This document shows positions 8,185-18,180 of a stretch of DNA of 45,619 bases, one piece after another. Made by a program: the position numbers and the translations under genes. This DNA is from Zunongwangia atlantica 22II14-10F7. GTDB taxonomy: Bacteria; Bacteroidota; Bacteroidia; Flavobacteriales; Flavobacteriaceae. The stretch covers positions 1 through 45,619 of the forward strand of contig NZ_ARYN01000023.1 in assembly GCF_002094855.1 (NCBI RefSeq), in the 5' to 3' direction. Numbering within the stretch: position 1 is the stretch's first letter; each line of letters starts with the position of its first letter. A model generated the notes under the pieces. The model did no database searches, was not told the origin of the DNA, and saw nothing but the letters and a program-made list of their open reading frames with translations.

Positions 8185-10881
8185 TTATTCTATACTTATA
8201 GATATAGATTTCTTTTTCAACGGAATTTTATAAGCACCGTTCATTTTATCGAATTTCAGACCTAATTCTTTATTTGATCTTAAATAAGCTTCCGGGCTAT
8301 CCTTAGTTTTATCATTTAAAACCAATTCTATTTCGCCTGAAGATTTATCATAGATCAATTCTTTAAAAGTACCTGCATCTAGGGTTAACCATAATCCTTT
8401 TGGTTCAAAATAGATCTTACTTTTTGCGGCAGTAGTTAGGCTTACGATAATTTCATCATCATCTTCCTCGATATTTCCACCAAAAGAAAGCCATCCTAAA
8501 TCTTCGTTTTTGGTAACATACGTAGCGGTATTAATCGCATAACCAAAGAAGTTAGATCCATAATCTCCAGATAGGTAATCGATTCTCATGGTAGATGGAT
8601 ACGAGTGGAAAGCTGCAGATCCAAATCCATCTTTTGTGATGTTAGAAATCGCTCCTAGAGTTCCGCCATAACCAACTTTTAATAGATAGAAATCTGGATT
8701 ATTTCTATAAGCTTTTAAAACCGGGATCGCATTTAAACCAGATCCATAATGATGAATTTGGCGTTCTACTCTGGATAATTTACCTCCGTAAAGGAAATCC
8801 CAATATCTACGTGCGTTACCGTTATAAGCCCAGTGTGGCATTGTTGGCATGTACGCTAGGATCGCATTTAAAGTAACGTTTGCTTTTTGCTGATATCCAA
8901 AATAATCACTCCACATAAATACTTCTTCCTGCCCGGTAGAATCCCAAGGCATTTCGCTACCAAATGGATAATTTAAAGACTTCCAGTGATCTGCTCTTTT
9001 CTTCATTGAAGCTTCTAAGCTGGTCGCCATTTCGGTTAATCCTTCTGCTTGTAGATCTTTTAAAATGTTTAAGAATACTGTTCCTTCCATTTGTCCAAAA
9101 ACAGCATACCAGGGCGCTAATTCTGGCATCGTAACAGAGGTGTGATATGCCTGCTCTAAATACCATTTCCAATCATGATTATCTACCAATCCTTCGTGAT
9201 ATCTAGATAAACGATACATTACCCAGTAAGCAGCGGCTACGTGAGGATAGTTATACGATCTTCCTGGATCACCGGCATGCTCTTTATTCCATGCTGCCCA
9301 AGTGTTATAGTTTATATCGTCACGGTATGTTCCTTTTGGTAAAGAATCTGGCTCGTAATAAAAAATACTTTTCTTAACTCCGTATTTTCTTTTTCCTTCA
9401 TCATACTGAATACCACCCCAAAGAGTTTCATCAATAAATAATTCCAGTTTTTCGATCTCTGCTTTTTCTGGCTGAATAAGTTGCTTCATCATGGCTCCTA
9501 ACCAGCTACCAGCACCACCTTCATCACTTAATCCGGCTACCCATGCACGACTGTCCTGAGTAATTTGCTTTTTATCTTCGTAATCATAAGAGATCACCGA
9601 GTTTGTTCTTCCAAAGAATTCATCAGGTTGATCAAACCACTGCTCGGTCATCAAGAAATGTCCAAAATCATCGACAACTTCGGTTTCTGGCTTAATAACA
9701 TTATAATTGATGGTTTGTTCTAAACCGTCTGTATAAGTAACCGTTACGCGGCTTCTACCCCAAATATTTCCTTTTACCTGATATTCAGTAAATCCGGCAC
9801 CTTTTTTTCCAGTCTCTGTAATGCTAATCGCTCCTTTTGGTTCTACCAAAATCTCTTCTACAGCTTCTGGATAGTTAAGGAATAATTTTCCGTCCACATC
9901 CATTGGCAACACATAACCTGGCACACCAACGGCTACCGGTCTTTGCTCTTCAATTAATTTATCCTGAATTTCTTTAATGCTAGGCGCCAATACAAACTTC
10001 AAAGCGAAATTCTGCGTTTCACCCGCTCCAAGGCTCAAAGAAGTTGGCTTATTCCACTGGTCTTTATCTTTCCACTCTTTTTCAGCATAAGCTTTACTAA
10101 GCGCCATCCATTCGTGAACACCTTCAAACACAATACTTCTATTGGTAGGATCGTCATTTAATGGTCGATAGGCTTCAAATGGCATATTACTCTCTGGTAA
10201 CACCAATAAAGCTTCGCCTTCGCCTGTAAGATGTTTTACTTCTAAATACCCGGCATCGTTCCCAATATATGGGTCAAAAAATACATTATCGGCATGCGTT
10301 TCATCTAAATGCTTTCCTTCTAAAATGTTATTGAAAGCCATTGGCGTTCCTAAAGCACCAATTTCAACAGATTTGCTCGTTGGGTTTGTAATTTCAAAAC
10401 GTAAAACCAAACCACCGTCTTTTTTCTCGTAGTATCTTTTAATACTAAGTGGATTTTCCTCACCTAAAGTATTACTAAGATCGGCTGCTGCTAAAACATT
10501 ACCGGACACCGATAAAGCTTCTACTTTTTTACGATGCTTAGCCGTAGAAAAAGACTTCCATTCGCCATCTTCTCCTTTTATTCTGAAGTTTAGATCGCCA
10601 ATATAATAGATACCATCTTTATCCCGAATTTCGATACGTTCACCCGGAGTAAAATCGAAATCTGGATCTGAATTTGGGTATAAGCCCGCTACGGTTTGTG
10701 AGGCATTTACCAGTTTTAGTGTAAATTCGTCGGTTTTTACCTCAGTAAAACCTTCTTCGATCCCAAGTGTAGATTCCCGGTCTTTAAGGTTATCCCAATA
10801 GGTAGATTCCTGCTGTGCATTTGCCGTTATCGTTATCAAAAACAATAAAAGCAATGTCTGTAATTTAGTTTTCATGTTCAT
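8185..10881 (-). CDS. Secreted DUF5695-like protein, candidate novel glycoside hydrolase
   Basis: The product (898 aa) has a signal peptide ending near ITANAQ (residue 23) and no lipobox; a second ATG two codons in (10875) is an equally good start. The architecture I infer is an N-terminal beta-rich domain (about 25-310), an Ig-like linker (315-400), a helical barrel-like region (405-735) and a C-terminal beta domain. This resembles proteins annotated DUF5695, which I recall only tentatively. Conserved-looking acidic or aromatic stretches include SDEGGAG (452-458), YNYPH (543-547), SEMPWDS (642-648) and QEEVFMWSDY (651-660). As last gene of an operon with GH127/GH146 and GH51 enzymes, it may cleave another linkage of the same arabinosylated glycoprotein; no activity can be assigned from sequence. 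Confidence 0.7.
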   Translation of the reverse strand: MNMKTKLQTLLLLFLITITANAQQESTYWDNLKDRESTLGIEEGFTEVKTDEFTLKLVNASQTVAGLYPNSDPDFDFTPGERIEIRDKDGIYYIGDLNFRIKGEDGEWKSFSTAKHRKKVEALSVSGNVLAAADLSNTLGEENPLSIKRYYEKKDGGLVLRFEITNPTSKSVEIGALGTPMAFNNILEGKHLDETHADNVFFDPYIGNDAGYLEVKHLTGEGEALLVLPESNMPFEAYRPLNDDPTNRSIVFEGVHEWMALSKAYAEKEWKDKDQWNKPTSLSLGAGETQNFALKFVLAPSIKEIQDKLIEEQRPVAVGVPGYVLPMDVDGKLFLNYPEAVEEILVEPKGAISITETGKKGAGFTEYQVKGNIWGRSRVTVTYTDGLEQTINYNVIKPETEVVDDFGHFLMTEQWFDQPDEFFGRTNSVISYDYEDKKQITQDSRAWVAGLSDEGGAGSWLGAMMKQLIQPEKAEIEKLELFIDETLWGGIQYDEGKRKYGVKKSIFYYEPDSLPKGTYRDDINYNTWAAWNKEHAGDPGRSYNYPHVAAAYWVMYRLSRYHEGLVDNHDWKWYLEQAYHTSVTMPELAPWYAVFGQMEGTVFLNILKDLQAEGLTEMATSLEASMKKRADHWKSLNYPFGSEMPWDSTGQEEVFMWSDYFGYQQKANVTLNAILAYMPTMPHWAYNGNARRYWDFLYGGKLSRVERQIHHYGSGLNAIPVLKAYRNNPDFYLLKVGYGGTLGAISNITKDGFGSAAFHSYPSTMRIDYLSGDYGSNFFGYAINTATYVTKNEDLGWLSFGGNIEEDDDEIIVSLTTAAKSKIYFEPKGLWLTLDAGTFKELIYDKSSGEIELVLNDKTKDSPEAYLRSNKELGLKFDKMNGAYKIPLKKKSISISIE

Positions 10882-10977
10882 TTTTTACTCAATTCTCAAG
10901 AATTACATCCAAAAATGGCTAATCCTGACTTCTATTTTTAATGTTTTTTTCGTCGGAAAAGTATTTCTCTAGCCGAC

Positions 10978-13296
10978 TTATTTATTCACTTTAAACTTAT
11001 AGATTCCTGCGCTTTCCTTCGGAATTTCTATAGCGTTTTCTGAAATTTCTATTCCAGCTTCAGAAATACTAATACGCTCTTTATTTTCTTCATCATTAAA
11101 TACCATATCATTTTCTCCTGAAATAATAAATGATTCTCCTGAAGTAGCTATGCTTTCTGAAATTCCGTCTAATTTTAAAGATTGTGTCTCATGCGTAGCG
11201 TTTACTACTGAAATTGTAAGAAATTCGCCATCTTCTGTTAGCGTGGCTGAAACATCTAAAGGCTCTGGCGATCCGGTAAATTCAACCGGCTGCGTACCAA
11301 ATTCCTGACGATATAATTTTAAGACTAATCCTGTTCCTTCTAACCAGGCATCGGTCTTTGTGGTTTTTATCGCTCCAATTACATTTACGGTTTGAGCATA
11401 ATTAGCCATATAATAAATATCAGACTGGCGAGAGAATTCATTCAATCCTGCAGCAATACCTAAAGCGTCTCTTAAAAAGTAACGTGTACCTAATAAACCG
11501 TAAACATGCGGCCCATACCAGTAATTCCACTCGTCCATCGCTATCTTGATATTCTTCTCTGCAATGCCAGGGATTTCTCTACGAGCTCTTCTATGTTCTT
11601 CAGCTACCGCCGCGATTACTTCTGGCATTTGATTAACGTGAGTTAACAATCCACCGGCATGCCAGTTTTGTTTGTAAAAGTGCTCACTAATAAAGGTCAT
11701 ATATTCTGCACTATTCTTGTACATCATATCATTCCATTTACCAGGATAACCAACAGCAATAAGATCGATGTTTGGATCTACATCCCACATTGCCTTAGCC
11801 ACTTTATTATGCTTTTTCACATAATCTTCAATTGGCATATGGCCTAACTGCCAATCACCAAACATTTCGTTTCCTACGGCCCAAAGTTTCACATTATAAG
11901 GTTCTGGATGCCCATTTTCAGCTCTCCATTGTCCCATTTTTGTAGAAGCAGCTCCGTTAAAATATTCAACTTCGTTAGCAGCAAGTTCTGCCGTTCCAAG
12001 ACCGGTATTTACTGCAATATTCGCTTTAGTTTCTAAGATCTCACAAAGCTGCATAAATTCGTGAATACCAACATCGTTATATTCTAAACCATTCCAGGCT
12101 CTTTCAAATTTCGTAGGACGTTTATCGGGATCGCCAATACCATCTTTCCAATCGTAACCCGAAACAAAATTTCCACCAGGCCATCTGTAAATTGGCGCAT
12201 CTAATTGTTTCATTAGTTCGATCACTTCAGGGCGATATCCTTTAATATTGTCGTTTGGCATTAAAGAAGCTGCAGCTAAAGTTAGTTTACCAGTTCCTTC
12301 AAAAGTGATCTCTAAACTTCCATTATCACTGGCTTCTTCAGAAGAAAACTCAAAAGTTATTTTATGAAAATTACTGCCAGAAACATCGAAATTCTCTTCA
12401 TTTCCGTTTAATGCAACAGTAACTTTTTTAATACCATTTCCTTTAAAAACCAATCGGCCTTCGTAAGTTTTTCCAGAAACAAGCGCTAATTTTTGTTGTT
12501 TTAAGCTTAAACTATTTTCTACCTGATACACCGGTAATTTTCCCTGTGAATATGTATATGAACTATCGATGCTAACCAAATTGGTATCTACAGCTGTTTC
12601 CCAAGGTGATTTTTTGGTACCCGGAACATAATAAAATTTACGATCATCCAGCATTTCTGCCCACATACCGCCGTAAATCGATTTTCCCATGTGCTCTATA
12701 AACTGCCCATAGATATATGGCGACATAGGATCTAATTTTTCTTCCAGGTTTACGGTAATTTCCGGTTTTAATTCTTTAGCTGAAATTTCTTCTAACTGAA
12801 AATTATCGAAATAGATCTTTCCTTTTGCCTGTCCTCTTTTTCCAAGTAAAAGCTCTAGCATAAAGCTATCGTCCATTTCTGTAGAGAATTCCATGTCGAC
12901 TTTTGTCCAATCGGTATCTCCTTTAAAAATAATATCACCTGTAAATTCAAATTTTCCAAGTCGTAGTCCGGCACCACTATATTCGCTTTCGCCTTCTACG
13001 CCTTCAGTTTTTACAAAACCAGTTACTTTATAGGTAGCAAAAGGTTTTACATCAATTTTTTTAAACCAACGTTCAGCAGTTAAGGTATCTGAAGATAACA
13101 TAAGTACCTGCGAATCGTATTGATCTGAAGCTGCATCTTTATAATGAGCCGGTGCGCTCCAGGGCTCGTATTGCCAGCCGCTTTCTTTTATATCGCTATC
13201 CTTTGCCGGAGATAATAAATTTTCGTTTTCTTCTTTTCCGCAAGACCATAGTGTACAGACTAGAAGCAAAAGAAATAATACGTTTAATTTTTTCAT
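10978..13296 (-). CDS. GH51 alpha-L-arabinofuranosidase, surface lipoprotein
   Basis: The product (772 aa) hydrolyses terminal alpha-L-arabinofuranosyl residues. It is a lipoprotein (Cys19, followed by GKEEN). Residues about 35-172 look like a CBM4/9-type beta-sandwich, and the GH51 catalytic domain with its C-terminal beta-sandwich runs from about 180 to 770. The motif FIEHMGKSIYGGMW and the RWPGGNF segment are typical of the family. The acid/base is Glu477 in AVGNEMFG and the nucleophile is Glu589 in MDEWNYWYG. In extensin glycans a terminal alpha-1,3-arabinofuranose caps the beta-linked chain, so it would act before the GH127/GH146 enzyme encoded two genes upstream. It is separated from its neighbours by 39 and 96 bases. 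Confidence 0.93.
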   Translation of the reverse strand: MKKLNVLFLLLLVCTLWSCGKEENENLLSPAKDSDIKESGWQYEPWSAPAHYKDAASDQYDSQVLMLSSDTLTAERWFKKIDVKPFATYKVTGFVKTEGVEGESEYSGAGLRLGKFEFTGDIIFKGDTDWTKVDMEFSTEMDDSFMLELLLGKRGQAKGKIYFDNFQLEEISAKELKPEITVNLEEKLDPMSPYIYGQFIEHMGKSIYGGMWAEMLDDRKFYYVPGTKKSPWETAVDTNLVSIDSSYTYSQGKLPVYQVENSLSLKQQKLALVSGKTYEGRLVFKGNGIKKVTVALNGNEENFDVSGSNFHKITFEFSSEEASDNGSLEITFEGTGKLTLAAASLMPNDNIKGYRPEVIELMKQLDAPIYRWPGGNFVSGYDWKDGIGDPDKRPTKFERAWNGLEYNDVGIHEFMQLCEILETKANIAVNTGLGTAELAANEVEYFNGAASTKMGQWRAENGHPEPYNVKLWAVGNEMFGDWQLGHMPIEDYVKKHNKVAKAMWDVDPNIDLIAVGYPGKWNDMMYKNSAEYMTFISEHFYKQNWHAGGLLTHVNQMPEVIAAVAEEHRRARREIPGIAEKNIKIAMDEWNYWYGPHVYGLLGTRYFLRDALGIAAGLNEFSRQSDIYYMANYAQTVNVIGAIKTTKTDAWLEGTGLVLKLYRQEFGTQPVEFTGSPEPLDVSATLTEDGEFLTISVVNATHETQSLKLDGISESIATSGESFIISGENDMVFNDEENKERISISEAGIEISENAIEIPKESAGIYKFKVNK

Positions 13297-13335
13297 TTAA
13301 TGAGTTTGAGTTAGAGTTATTTTGAGTGTAATGAT

Positions 13336-15030
13336 TTACTTAAATTCGGTTGAGAACTTCCAGTTTGCTTTATAATTTTTAGGAATTTCTTTGTCTTCTA
13401 GTAACAAACGAAGTACAGCCACAGGCATCATATGTTCTTTCATCACGCGGTCGTGGAATTCTTTTTCTGTCCATCCCTTTTCTAAAAGTTCATTTCTAAG
13501 GGCATAAAACTGAAGTCCACCGATCATATACGCTAATTGATATAATGGCGGGGTGTACGATGTTGCAAAAGATCGGCGAACTTCAGCTTCAGCATTGGCA
13601 TACTCATGTCCTACTTCGTCTACTAACATGTCTATACATTGTTGCGGAGTCCATTCTCCTAACTGGTATTTTAAAGAGAAAATGATACGTGCACAACGGT
13701 GAATTCTCCAAAAAAGCATTCCCATTTTTTCTTCCGGAGTACGTGGGAAGTCTTTATTCCACAAAATGATTTCCCAGTAAAGTGCCCAACCTTCCATCCA
13801 AAAAGGAGTATCAAATGAACTACGATAAGGTTTATTTCGCTGGTTCATATAAAATTGAAGATTGTGCCCCGGGTGCAATTCGTGTTGTACGGTAGGAAAT
13901 GAGAAGTTTGGATTATTACCACGCATACTCATTAATTTATCTTCGTGCTCCATTCCTTCTGTTGGATACGAGATACTAATTTCCCATCCACCGGTAAAAA
14001 ACGGATTCACTTTTTGTCTTTCTGGCGTCATCATGATCATTCCCCAGGTTTCTTTTGCCAGCTCTGGGATCGTAATTAGATCGCGCTCTTCGATAAATTC
14101 TACTGAATGATCGTATAAACTATTAATCGCTTCTGGCTGTTTTCCAGGCGCTACATAGGTGTTTTTTACGTGCTCTAAAGCCGCTTTCCAATCGTCACCA
14201 TAACCCATTTCGTTTGCCGCTTTGATCATTTCAGCTTTACACCATGCAAACTGACTTTCAGCAGTTTCGATTAATTCTTCCGGAGTGTACGGAATAAACT
14301 CATATTCGAGGTTTTTGATCAATGTTTTTCTACCTACCGGTTTTCCTATAATTCCGCTGCCGTCGTCTTTCTGACTATCTTTTGAATAGTTTTCGCTAAG
14401 AAATTCAGCATATTCCTTCAGTTTTTGATCTAAAGAAGCATACGGAGTCTTCATCCACCAGGTAAAATCTGGATCGTAATCATAATAGAACTTATAGGCT
14501 TCTCCTAAACCACGTTGAAGCGAATAAATGATCGCTGCAGCCTTTTCAGCCTTCAACCAATCTTCAAATTCGTTATTTTTAAGCGCTTTTATTTTTTCTG
14601 AAATCTTCTTTTCAGCATCATTAAAAGCCATCGCCAAAGCTTTTGCATCTGGCTGATTTCCTCTTCTTCTTTGCTTAATAAAAGAGTACAAATTATCTGC
14701 AAAATCAACTACAGACGCAACTTCCTTGAAAGCATCGTAATCCTGATTTAGCAAATATTCTTCTTTTTCGATCAGGTTTCTTAAAAGCACATAATCTGCT
14801 TTTCCATCTTTCGATAAACCATTAAAATCAATATCCTTTAGTTTGGTTTCCCATGCTGAATAAAATTGATTGTAACGCTCGTAGTATTCTTTAGATTCAC
14901 GAATATTATAAGTACGTCTTAACGCAAATTTATCGGCTCTAAAGGTGTTAATTACATCGATCATTTCATTAGCATAAATGCTACTGGAAAGGCTTATAAA
15001 TACGAAAAGACAACTTAATAATTTCTTCAT
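13336..15030 (-). CDS. Exported DUF885-family putative metallopeptidase
   Basis: The product (564 aa) has a signal peptide (cut near Ala20) and is otherwise mostly helical. The DUF885 hallmark HExxPGH is present as HELHPGH (His383, Glu384, His389), and a second conserved acidic segment FWMEGWALYWE (Glu413) follows, consistent with a zinc site. The length fits the family. DUF885 proteins are thought to be peptidases distantly related to helical zincins, but specificity is poorly known. Its place between two arabinofuranosidase genes suggests it processes the peptide backbone of the same glycoprotein, perhaps Pro/Hyp-containing peptides; this is inference. Confidence 0.85.
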   Translation of the reverse strand: MKKLLSCLFVFISLSSSIYANEMIDVINTFRADKFALRRTYNIRESKEYYERYNQFYSAWETKLKDIDFNGLSKDGKADYVLLRNLIEKEEYLLNQDYDAFKEVASVVDFADNLYSFIKQRRRGNQPDAKALAMAFNDAEKKISEKIKALKNNEFEDWLKAEKAAAIIYSLQRGLGEAYKFYYDYDPDFTWWMKTPYASLDQKLKEYAEFLSENYSKDSQKDDGSGIIGKPVGRKTLIKNLEYEFIPYTPEELIETAESQFAWCKAEMIKAANEMGYGDDWKAALEHVKNTYVAPGKQPEAINSLYDHSVEFIEERDLITIPELAKETWGMIMMTPERQKVNPFFTGGWEISISYPTEGMEHEDKLMSMRGNNPNFSFPTVQHELHPGHNLQFYMNQRNKPYRSSFDTPFWMEGWALYWEIILWNKDFPRTPEEKMGMLFWRIHRCARIIFSLKYQLGEWTPQQCIDMLVDEVGHEYANAEAEVRRSFATSYTPPLYQLAYMIGGLQFYALRNELLEKGWTEKEFHDRVMKEHMMPVAVLRLLLEDKEIPKNYKANWKFSTEFK

Positions 15031-15075
15031 AATGTAATCTGAGATATTAGGTTTTAGAATTCTGATAAAAAAGTA

Positions 15076-18000
15076 TTATTCAAGATCTACATCCAGATAC
15101 ACTGAATGTCTACCATAGGTTTCGTAAAATGGTTTGTAGATAATCCCGTCGATCTCGAAAGTAAGCTCCTCTGGATTTCCTTTAATTGATGCTCCAATAT
15201 CTTCAGCATCAAAATTCACTTTACGCCATTCTGTTCTTGGTTCGTCTTCCTGCGCTGCTAATAACACAGGACCATAAAATAAACTTGCGATATTTTGCTG
15301 ATCCATCACAGGATCTAAATGGAAACCAAATGGCATTGTTAATTCTACCGTATCACCATCTCTCCACTTTCTACTTAGCGTTAAATACGTTCCTGGTGTA
15401 GCTTCTACACTTTCTTCTTTACCGTTGATTTTAACGATAAATCTTTTAGTTGCCCAACCTGGTACACGTAATTTAAGATCGAACTTTCCTTTACCGTTAA
15501 TCGTTAATTTGGTATGATCTTCTTTAGGGAAATTAGTTTCCTGTGTCACTTTTATTTTCTCTTCATGCCAATGCAAGGTCGATGGCACGTATAGATTCAC
15601 GTATAAAGATTTATTATCTGCTCCTTTAAAATAGATCGAATTCTGAAGTTTTGTACTGCTCTCTAAAGCTGTACCATTACAACAGGTAAAACCGGTCATA
15701 TTTGGGTTTCCAAAACTTTTTCTTGATCCAGGACGCAACGGAACATGATAGGTGTTTGCCGGAGAATCTTCAGCTACTGAAGCTAAAATATGATTGTATA
15801 AGCCGCGTTCGTAATAATCCATAAGTTCCGGGCGCTGCTCGTAAAGGAATAAATTACGAGTAAGTTTTAGCATATTGTAAGTTGCACAGGTTTCGTTTTG
15901 CCCACCGGCAGATAAACCATTTTCGTATAAAGTTCCCGGTTGTGCTATAAAACATTCGGCATTTGCAGGATTTCTGGCTCCGGCAACACCACCAATACTG
16001 TACATATAATCGTTAGTAGCTTTCACCCAAAAGTTATCGGCTACATTAAAATATTCCGATTTATCTGAATCACGATACATTTCCAACGCACCAACGATCT
16101 GTGGGATATGTTGATTGGCATGTAATCCTCTAAAAGTATCTACGTTTTTAGCTAAACCATGAGAATGATTGGCGTCCCCGAAAAATACTTTGATATTATC
16201 AAAAAGTCGGGCGGTTTCTAAATAAGCATCTTTTCCTGTGATTCTATATAAACGTGCCATAGCTTCGTTCATTCCACCAAACTCTCCAGCGATATAGCGA
16301 TTCCACATGCTAATAAGGGTTTCGGTTGGTAACTCATTAAGACGAGCATACACCCAGTCTCCCATTCCTTCTGCAACCGCTAAAGCTTTTTTGTTTCCGC
16401 TTACTTCATAGATATCCATTAATCCAGCAAGGATCTTATGAAGCGTATAATATGGTGCCCAAACCTGTGTTTCCTGTCCGCCATAAGTAGCGCCTTCTTC
16501 CAGCATAATAAATTGATCTGGTGGATAGGCACTAATAAATCCTTCTCCCCAGTTCCAATAATCGGTACGGATACCTTCTTCACTTAGATCTGAACTATAG
16601 ATCTCTTTTCCTGGTCCCATAGGAACCGTAGTTGGATCGGCGTTGAATTCGCCACCTTGTTCAGCAGGCTTTCCAGACATTTCCGATAAGTCGTATAAAG
16701 TATTCACCATATACGCCATTTTATCGGCAAAATTTTGCTGTAATTCTTTATCGTAACCACTGCTTGCGTAAGCCTGTGCGATTGCCGTTAAATAGTGACC
16801 AGAAGCATGGCCTCGTAGTTTTGTTTCCTGCGTATCCCAAACGCCAAGTGGTTTTGCACCTTCCGGTTGCTCTTGTCCAAAAGCATTTCTGAACATATAT
16901 AAGAATGAATCGGGATCGGTTTCAGCAAGCGTATTTATAAATTTATCACGATTTTCAATGAATTTCGTGTTTTGGCCATTCGCATTGGCATCTAAACTTA
17001 CCGCGTCTAAACCAAAAGCTTCTAAGGCTCTGGATGGTTTTTCAGCAGCAATAGTTTGCACTACATTAACGGTCGCTTTAGGTTTCAAATCTGTTCCGGC
17101 TACGCTTCCAGTTACCGTATAAGTCCCGGTTTTTAAAACTTCGCTATTATCTGTTGGTGCTGGCCAGGTTACTTTTACTTTTGGTCCTTTTAAGCCATTT
17201 TTATAAGTTCCTTCTAGTGTTCTTGGCAATCTTGGTAAAACGCCTACTGCAGTTTGTACTTCAATATCTTCTACGGAAGTTAAAAACTCATTGTACAGTT
17301 GCGGAGCGGTTCTTGAAAATTCAGGTAGGTTATCCTGAGGTTCTTTATGCTCGTTTACCACACCATCACGCTTTTTAAAGGCATTTTCAAAAATTCCTTT
17401 TACCTGAGTATCGGTAAGTCCTATTCTATAAAGTCTAAAATCATGAATACTGGCATCTAAAGCAGGCTTGTCTTCAGCAATAGATCGACCAATATATAAT
17501 TCGTTTTCTTCGCCAGATTCTACATTAAAAACATCTGATAATTCAAGATCGATATCTTCTTCTAAACTTACCTGAACGCCGTTGATATAGGTTTTTATAG
17601 CTTTCGAAGGAACATCGATTACCAATACCAAATGCGACCAACGATCTTTTGGAACTTCAGCTACAGAAGTCGATAATTTGTATTTTTTGCTTGAATTTTT
17701 AGCGACTTCAGCTGTGAAATCTTTCGTTTCTCCAATTCCGAAGGGAGCCAAATAAGCGTGCGTATTTTTATTTTTTCCGAAGTCAAAAAGAATTTGGTCA
17801 GTATCTGTCGAATTTAACTTGACCCAACCAACCATACTAACCGACTCAACATTGCTTAATGCGGAAGATGGTAAAGAGATATATGCATCTCCTGAAAGTG
17901 ACAGCACATTTTTAAATAACTCGTCTTTTACAAATTTCGCGTCACCTTTAATCGTTGCATGCAGGTTATTACGAGACCAATCCTTGGCATCCTTATCAAA

Positions 18001-18126
18001 AACATAGCGGGCAATTAAACCTGTTTCTCCAATTCCGTCAAGAATTTGATCACCCTGAGCGCGGACTTCAACTAATCCTGCGATCATAGCGCAAATAAAA
18101 CAGGTGACAATTTTGTACAATTTCAT
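15076..18126 (-). CDS. GH127/GH146 beta-L-arabinofuranosidase with LamG and Ig-like modules
   Basis: The product (1016 aa) is secreted (signal peptide to about Ala23). Residues 35-255 are a LamG/concanavalin-like domain, 285-360 a bacterial Ig-like (Big_4) module and 365-1010 the catalytic (alpha/alpha)6 barrel and beta domains once called DUF1680. The zinc-thiolate site known from HypBA1 is preserved: Glu745 and Cys747 (NETCATYNMLKL) with Cys815 and Cys816 (FTCCNGT). Cys815 is the expected nucleophile, and Glu724 is a possible acid/base. The NETCATYNMLKL form suggests GH146 more than GH127. These enzymes release beta-L-arabinofuranose, including from hydroxyproline-linked chains. It follows the S9 peptidase gene by 54 bases. 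Confidence 0.92.
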   Translation of the reverse strand: MKLYKIVTCFICAMIAGLVEVRAQGDQILDGIGETGLIARYVFDKDAKDWSRNNLHATIKGDAKFVKDELFKNVLSLSGDAYISLPSSALSNVESVSMVGWVKLNSTDTDQILFDFGKNKNTHAYLAPFGIGETKDFTAEVAKNSSKKYKLSTSVAEVPKDRWSHLVLVIDVPSKAIKTYINGVQVSLEEDIDLELSDVFNVESGEENELYIGRSIAEDKPALDASIHDFRLYRIGLTDTQVKGIFENAFKKRDGVVNEHKEPQDNLPEFSRTAPQLYNEFLTSVEDIEVQTAVGVLPRLPRTLEGTYKNGLKGPKVKVTWPAPTDNSEVLKTGTYTVTGSVAGTDLKPKATVNVVQTIAAEKPSRALEAFGLDAVSLDANANGQNTKFIENRDKFINTLAETDPDSFLYMFRNAFGQEQPEGAKPLGVWDTQETKLRGHASGHYLTAIAQAYASSGYDKELQQNFADKMAYMVNTLYDLSEMSGKPAEQGGEFNADPTTVPMGPGKEIYSSDLSEEGIRTDYWNWGEGFISAYPPDQFIMLEEGATYGGQETQVWAPYYTLHKILAGLMDIYEVSGNKKALAVAEGMGDWVYARLNELPTETLISMWNRYIAGEFGGMNEAMARLYRITGKDAYLETARLFDNIKVFFGDANHSHGLAKNVDTFRGLHANQHIPQIVGALEMYRDSDKSEYFNVADNFWVKATNDYMYSIGGVAGARNPANAECFIAQPGTLYENGLSAGGQNETCATYNMLKLTRNLFLYEQRPELMDYYERGLYNHILASVAEDSPANTYHVPLRPGSRKSFGNPNMTGFTCCNGTALESSTKLQNSIYFKGADNKSLYVNLYVPSTLHWHEEKIKVTQETNFPKEDHTKLTINGKGKFDLKLRVPGWATKRFIVKINGKEESVEATPGTYLTLSRKWRDGDTVELTMPFGFHLDPVMDQQNIASLFYGPVLLAAQEDEPRTEWRKVNFDAEDIGASIKGNPEELTFEIDGIIYKPFYETYGRHSVYLDVDLE

Positions 18127-18180
18127 ATTATAAATCTTTCGGTATAAAAAATTAAGCTTGTTTCTACGATTCTTAGTGGA

